Position numbers and translations under genes: made by a program
In this document: piece after piece, positions 59,901 through 64,000 of the stretch
How the letters are laid out: every line of letters begins with the position of its first letter
How positions within the stretch are numbered: the stretch's first letter is position 1
Notes under the pieces: model-generated
Databases searched by the model: none
The model's input: only the letters and a program-made list of their open reading frames with translations
Told to the model about the DNA's origin: nothing
From: Bolinopsis microptera
Taxonomy: Eukaryota > Ctenophora > Tentaculata > Lobata > Bolinopsidae
NCBI RefSeq assembly: GCF_026151205.1
Contig: NC_087079.1
Span: forward strand, 18,036,945-18,100,944
Direction: 5' to 3'
DNA: 64,000 nt

Positions 59901-62900
59901 CAATAATATAATGGTTCCCCCAGCTTGAACCTTATTGCAAAGTTCCAATAATATAATGGTTCCCCCAGCTTGAACCTTATTGCAAAGTTCCAATAATATA
60001 ATGGTTCCCCCAGCTTGAACCTTATTGCAAAGTTCCAATATAATATAATGGTTCCCCCCAGCTTGAACCTTATTGCAAAGTTCCAATAATATAATGGTTC
60101 CCCCCAGCTTGAACCTTATTGCAAAGTTCCAATAATATAATGGTTCCTCCCAGCTTGAACCTTATTGCAAAGTTCCAATAATATAATGGTTCCCCTAGCT
60201 TGAACCTTATTGCAAAGTTCCAATATAATATAATGGTTCCCCCAGCTTGAATCTTATTGCAAAGTTCCAATAATATAATGGTTCCCCCAGCTTGAACCTT
60301 ATTGCAAAGTTCCAATAATATAATGGTTCCCCCCAGCTTGAACCTTATTGCAAAGTTCCAATAATATAATGTACTTATATTTTCCCACTTTAGGAGACGT
60401 AGCACACAATATCACAGTAGCTGATCTCCAACTTGAAATGTTAGCAGTAAATCTACGATTACAACAGCAACTTCACAAAGCAGAGAAAAGCGAATCTAAA
60501 GTAAGCTCTAATTCTTACTTTCTTATTTTAAATAACTAATTTTAACTATATATTAATTGTTTTTTTGATTGCTAGAAACTCTTTAGATTTGCCTCTTAAA
60601 ATTGAGCGATTTTTTCTCTTTTCGGTCGATTAATTCATTGGCTCAGACGTGAGCTGTAACTGATTAATTATAATTTTATATAGCATTCTGAATTCTGAAT
60701 TCTATTTATAACCCACTAACTTACTTCACATACCAAATATCAGTGTTAATTGGTTGATTATAATAGGTAGTAGAGTGGTGTAAAAAGAATACGCTCTTCC
60801 TTGCAATAACTCGGATGCAGTTAGCTACCATTGAAACAAAAGCAGCTGAGAAACACCTACGGGACAGCTACGATCTTCTGCTCAAGTCTTGGTCTGAAGA
60901 AAAACGGTGAGATTTTTACCAAACATTTTTTAGTTTGATGTACGATATTTTAGTTTTAAACTTTTATGCGTCGATCAAAACATTTTTAATTATATTGAAC
61001 ATTTTTTACTGTCAAGCGTAGCCGTAATCACACAACTTAGAACATCTTCATTTCTCAAAAGTGTCCCTTCTAATTACTACCTTATTTGATTATGTACGAA
61101 TTATCTTCACCTCCTCTTTTCAGGCTGCACACCTCGCTTCAAGGAACTGAACAACAAGGATCAGTCCCTAACCCTCCGATACTAACCTCTAGAACTAGCA
61201 CTACCATGACATTCAAACCTGCTCCTTATACAGCTCCTAAAGGGGTCAAGGTAGAGTCCCCATATTATATTATGATCCAAATAATCAAGTGTCTAATTAT
61301 CTCCGATATTCATAATTAATGAGATTTAATTTACTAAAATTAAATATAACCATAATGAAAATGTACATAACCCAGGTAAAGTGGTACAGACTATACGGGA
61401 GGTCGTCCTCTGGGAGCAACATAAAAGTGCGAATGAACGACAAGCTGTACCCAGGACTAGCAATGGAGGTAGCAGCAGTAGAGGGAAACGAACTGACTGT
61501 CTCTAACCTGACTCCCTACGAGAAATACCAGTTTGCTGTGGCTGCTTTTGACGAGCATGGCAAGCTGATAGCTGGGAGTATCGGGCATAGTAGCAAACCT
61601 ATACTGGCCTCTCCTCCGTTCAGTCATCTTACTGCTTGTGGGCATCTCATTCAGGTGAGCTATACTGGCCTCTCCTCCGTTCAGCCATCTTACTGCTTGT
61701 GGGCATCTCATTCAGGGGAGCTATACTGGCCTCTCCTCCGTTCAGCCATCTTACTGCTTGTGGGCATCTCATTCAGGTGAGCTATACTGGCCTCTCCTCC
61801 GTTCAGCCATCTTACTGCTTGTGGGCATCTCATTCAGGTGAGCTATACTGGCCTCTCCTCCGTTCAGCCATCTTACTGCTTGTGGGCATCTCATTCAGGT
61901 GAGCTATACTGGCCTCTCCTCCGTTCAGCCATCTTACTGCTTGTGGGCAACTCATTCAGGTGAGCTATACTGGCCTCTCCTCCGTTCAGCCATCTTACTG
62001 CTTGTGGGCATCTCATTCAGGTGAGCTATACTGGCCTCTCCTCCGTTCAGCCATCTTACTGCTTGTGGGCATCTCATTCAGGGGAGCTATACTGGCCTCT
62101 CCTCCGTTCAGCCATCTTACTGCTTGTGGGCATCTCATTCAGGTGAGCTATACTGGCCTCTCCTCCGTTCAGCCATCTTACTGCTTGTGGGCAACTCATT
62201 CAGGTGAGCTATACTGGCCTCTCCTCCGTTCAGCCATCTTACTGCTTGTGGGCATCTCATTCAGGTGAGCTATACTGGCCTCTCCTCCGTTCAGCCATCT
62301 TACTGCTTGTGGGCATCTCATTCAGGGGAGCTATACTGGCCTCTCCTCCGTTCAGCCATCTTACTGCTTGTGGGCAACTCATTCAGGTGAGCTATACTGG
62401 CCTCTCCTCCGTTCAGCCATCTTACTGCTTGTGGGCATCTCATTCAGGTGAGCTATACTGGCCTCTCCTCCGTTCAGCCATCTTACTGCTTGTGGGCATC
62501 TCATTCAGGTGAGCTATACTGGCCTCTCCTCCGTTCAGCCATCTTACTGCTTGTGGGCATCTCATTCAGGTGAGCTATACTGGCCTCTCCTCCGTTCAGC
62601 CATCTTACTGCTTGTGGGCATCTCATTCAGGTGAGCTATACTGGCCTCTCCTCCGTTCAGCCATCTTACTGCTTGTGGGCATCTCATTCAGGTGAGCTAT
62701 ACTGGCCTCTCCCCCGTTCAGCCATCTTACTGCTTGTGGGCATCTCATTCAGGTGAGCTATACTGGCCTCTCCTCCCTTCAGCCAGTCTGTCTAGCTCTT
62801 ACTTGATTTGTATTCTGTAAATGATTTTATTTATACGCTACCTTGTATTTTGGTGGGAGCAGGGTGCTTGCCTTATTACTTCTTCTTAAGGGGGCAGGGG

Positions 62901-63789
62901 GGGGGGGGTCTTTATGAAATTTCTCTCGAAATTGATTTTATAGTTGTTTCTAATAGAGGGGAGTGATATCTATCTGCTACTTTTGGTCCCATGGAAAAAT
63001 ATTGTTCCTAGCCGAAATTATTGCCGGTCAAAGGTCAGCGCTCATGTGTAATTGTATTGCGCGAGCGATTTTCAATCGCGCGGCCTGAAAATCGAGTCTA
63101 AAAATCTATCTTCTCCTACATTTTTTGAGTAATCACCCTGAAACTTTCAGGATATGTTCTAAGCACCATTTAGAAACTTTTGCTCTTTTTAGAATTTCGA
63201 GATAGGCCTTTAAAAATTATTCGATTTTGAAAATCTTTGACCTCTTTTTTTGACGATTTTTCCAGGTCCAAGATTTTCAAAATGGAATAAAAATTTTTTA
63301 AAGGCCTATCTCGAAATTATAAAAAGAGCAAAAGTTTCTAAATGGTGCTTAGAACATATTCTGAAAGTTTCAGGGTGATTACTCAAAAAATGTAGGAGGA
63401 GATAGATTTTTAGACTCGATTTTCAGGGCGCGCGATTGAAAATCGCTCGCGCAATACAATAACACATGAGCGCTGACCTTTGACCGGCAATAATTTCGGC
63501 TAGGAACAATATTTTTCCTTGGGACCAAAAGTAGCAGATAGATATCACTCCCCTCTATTAGAAACAACTATAAAATCAATTTCGAGAGAAATTTCATAAA
63601 GACCCCCCCTGCCCCCTTAATGCAGTCCAATTCTACTTATATTATTAATATTACAACTATTGATAAATAACACCCCCAGATCTGCCACAAGCAAGGAGCA
63701 CTAGCCGTAGCAACGGAAGCTTGCTCTCTACTCTGGAACTTCTTTGTTCTTCCCCACACCTCCTCTAAAACCGACATCAACATGCCCAC
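53932..63789 (+). CDS. CFAP54: CFAP54, N-terminal segment (12 exons, partial at 3' end)
   Basis: Exons: 53932-54061 (ATG), 54278-55396, 55703-55884, 56710-56873, 57095-57341, 57707-57898, 58141-58312, 60394-60500, 60821-60906, 61124-61250, 61376-61654, 63680-63789. All are GT-AG and in phase throughout (2,915 nt, about 971 codons). The long second exon holds the family's N-terminal domain. CWLVFNGTVHIYKI, CMESVIPLMTLKFLSWRGSL, FKRVVFESRRPKK and SSSQFLAILEALSDP match mammalian CFAP54 in order. The 61376 exon is the fibronectin-type-III-like region (VKWYRLYG, EKYQFAVAAFDEHGKL, SKPILASPP). The next exon continues with ALAVATEACSLLWNFFV. The predicted role is assembly of the C1d arm of the ciliary central pair. 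The first ATG is chosen because the exon opens there and continues in frame into exon 2; an upstream non-coding exon is possible. The gene runs off the right edge. Three introns carry arrays copied from or abutting splice sites. Confidence 0.92.
55863..56600 (+). repeat. 43-bp minisatellite of exon end plus donor
   Basis: About 17 copies of a 43-bp unit, CTCGTCCCACTAATTGAG then GTATTTTATAATGTGGCACT. The first copy spans the true end of the CFAP54 exon at 55884. Read in frame from the exon, the second copy brings a TGA just before its own donor, so use of later donors would truncate the protein. Confidence 0.95.
57370..57606. repeat. TTATTATCT 9-bp microsatellite-like array
   Basis: About 26 units of TTATTATCT with TTTTCT or CTCT variants, starting about 30 bp after the donor of the 57095-57341 CFAP54 exon. 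Long open frames on both strands here are due to the 9-bp period. Confidence 0.93.
58480..60372. repeat. 44-48-bp minisatellite, about 41 copies
   Basis: Each unit contains AGCTTGAACCTTATTGCAAA and GTTCCAATA, followed by variable AATATAATGGTT and a C run of 4-6. In the left part (58480-58930) long and short units alternate as dimers; the right part is a mixture. It ends about 20 bp before the acceptor of the 60394 CFAP54 exon. Minus-strand frames encoding repeated LELCNKVQAGG are artefacts. Confidence 0.95.
61598..62785 (+). repeat. 61-bp minisatellite of exon end plus donor
   Basis: About 19 copies of a 61-bp unit that ends GGGCATCTCATTCAG followed by GTGAGC, identical to the end and donor of the CFAP54 exon 61376-61654. 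Three copies carry GGGGAGC in place of GTGAGC and so lack the donor. The unit shifts frame by one, and most of the array is open in all three frames. Confidence 0.95.
62890..63616. mobile_element. 727-bp palindromic MITE with TTAA flanks
   Basis: The whole element is a near-perfect inverted repeat: arms start GGGGGCAGGGG and end CCCCTGCCCCC, with TTAA at 62886-62889 and 63617-63620. A TTAA target duplication is the hallmark of piggyBac and Kolobok-type transposons. It lies in the CFAP54 intron before the 63680 exon. Confidence 0.88.
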
Positions 63790-64000
63790 GTAACTGCACG
63801 TTTTGTACTTTGAAACCTTTTCAATGTACTGAGTTAAAAAGTACTGTAACAACGTTTTAATGAAATATACTTTTGTTTGTGCTGTTTTTATGTGTGTTAG
63901 TGATCCGTCCTAAGTCTCGTAATATTGGGTAATAATCCAACATTATAAACACAAGTGGTACCTGCAAAAAGAGAAACATTACCGCAATTAAAATTCCATT

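Noticed and set aside
58466-60405. Minus-strand frames repeating LELCNKVQAGG
   Set aside because: Translation of the intronic minisatellite antisense to CFAP54; frames break wherever unit length changes.
992-63789. Two full CFAP54 paralogues
   Set aside because: The two exon sets do not overlap in the protein, so the window gives no direct evidence for duplication; kept only as an alternative.

Overview
This window is eukaryotic nuclear DNA from an animal, most likely an invertebrate. It is AT-rich, with many short exons split by GT-AG introns, and it carries a tandem calponin-homology (CH1-CH2) actin-binding protein gene and the ciliary gene CFAP54. Transposon relics and a very large number of minisatellites fill the rest. 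I cannot fix the phylum from sequence alone. There are no operons, no CRISPR, and I saw no rRNA or tRNA genes.

Layout. (1) 1-14.6 kb: sixteen consecutive + strand exons of CFAP54 that encode a central part of the protein (about 704 codons, every junction in phase). They enter from the left edge and stop before a gap of exactly 100 Ns at 14632-14731. A foldback element of about 3.8 kb lies in the first intron. (2) 14.7-16.9 kb: a GC-rich tandem array beside the gap, then quiet AT-rich DNA. (3) 16.9-17.7 kb: a single-exon + strand gene for a putative papain-fold (NlpC/P60, LRAT-like) protein. (4) 18.6-32.3 kb: a minus-strand CH1-CH2 gene with a short coiled-coil tail and two mutually exclusive candidate first exons of the same phase. 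(5) 32.4-53.9 kb: a gene-poor spacer. It holds a 5.4-kb satellite of 65-bp units, a 3.5-kb transposon with perfect 30-bp terminal inverted repeats and a polypurine core, a LINE fragment, a mariner-like MITE, a small foldback element and a LINE 3' tail. (6) 53.9-64 kb: the start codon and first twelve coding exons of CFAP54 on the + strand (about 971 codons, all in phase), running off the right edge.

Two things stand out. First, the N-terminal part of CFAP54 lies downstream of its middle part, in the same orientation, with no overlap between them and an N gap between. This suggests a mis-ordered scaffold, or less likely a tandem or broken gene. Second, many minisatellites sit on exon-intron borders, and at least five are built from the splice junction itself. 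Their unit carries the end of an exon plus its donor, or an acceptor plus the start of an exon, repeated 4 to about 29 times. This makes runs of decoy or alternative splice sites, and in one case the unit (45 bp) is open and in frame. Other arrays carry dozens of CRE palindromes (TGACGTCA) or E-boxes (CACGTG).
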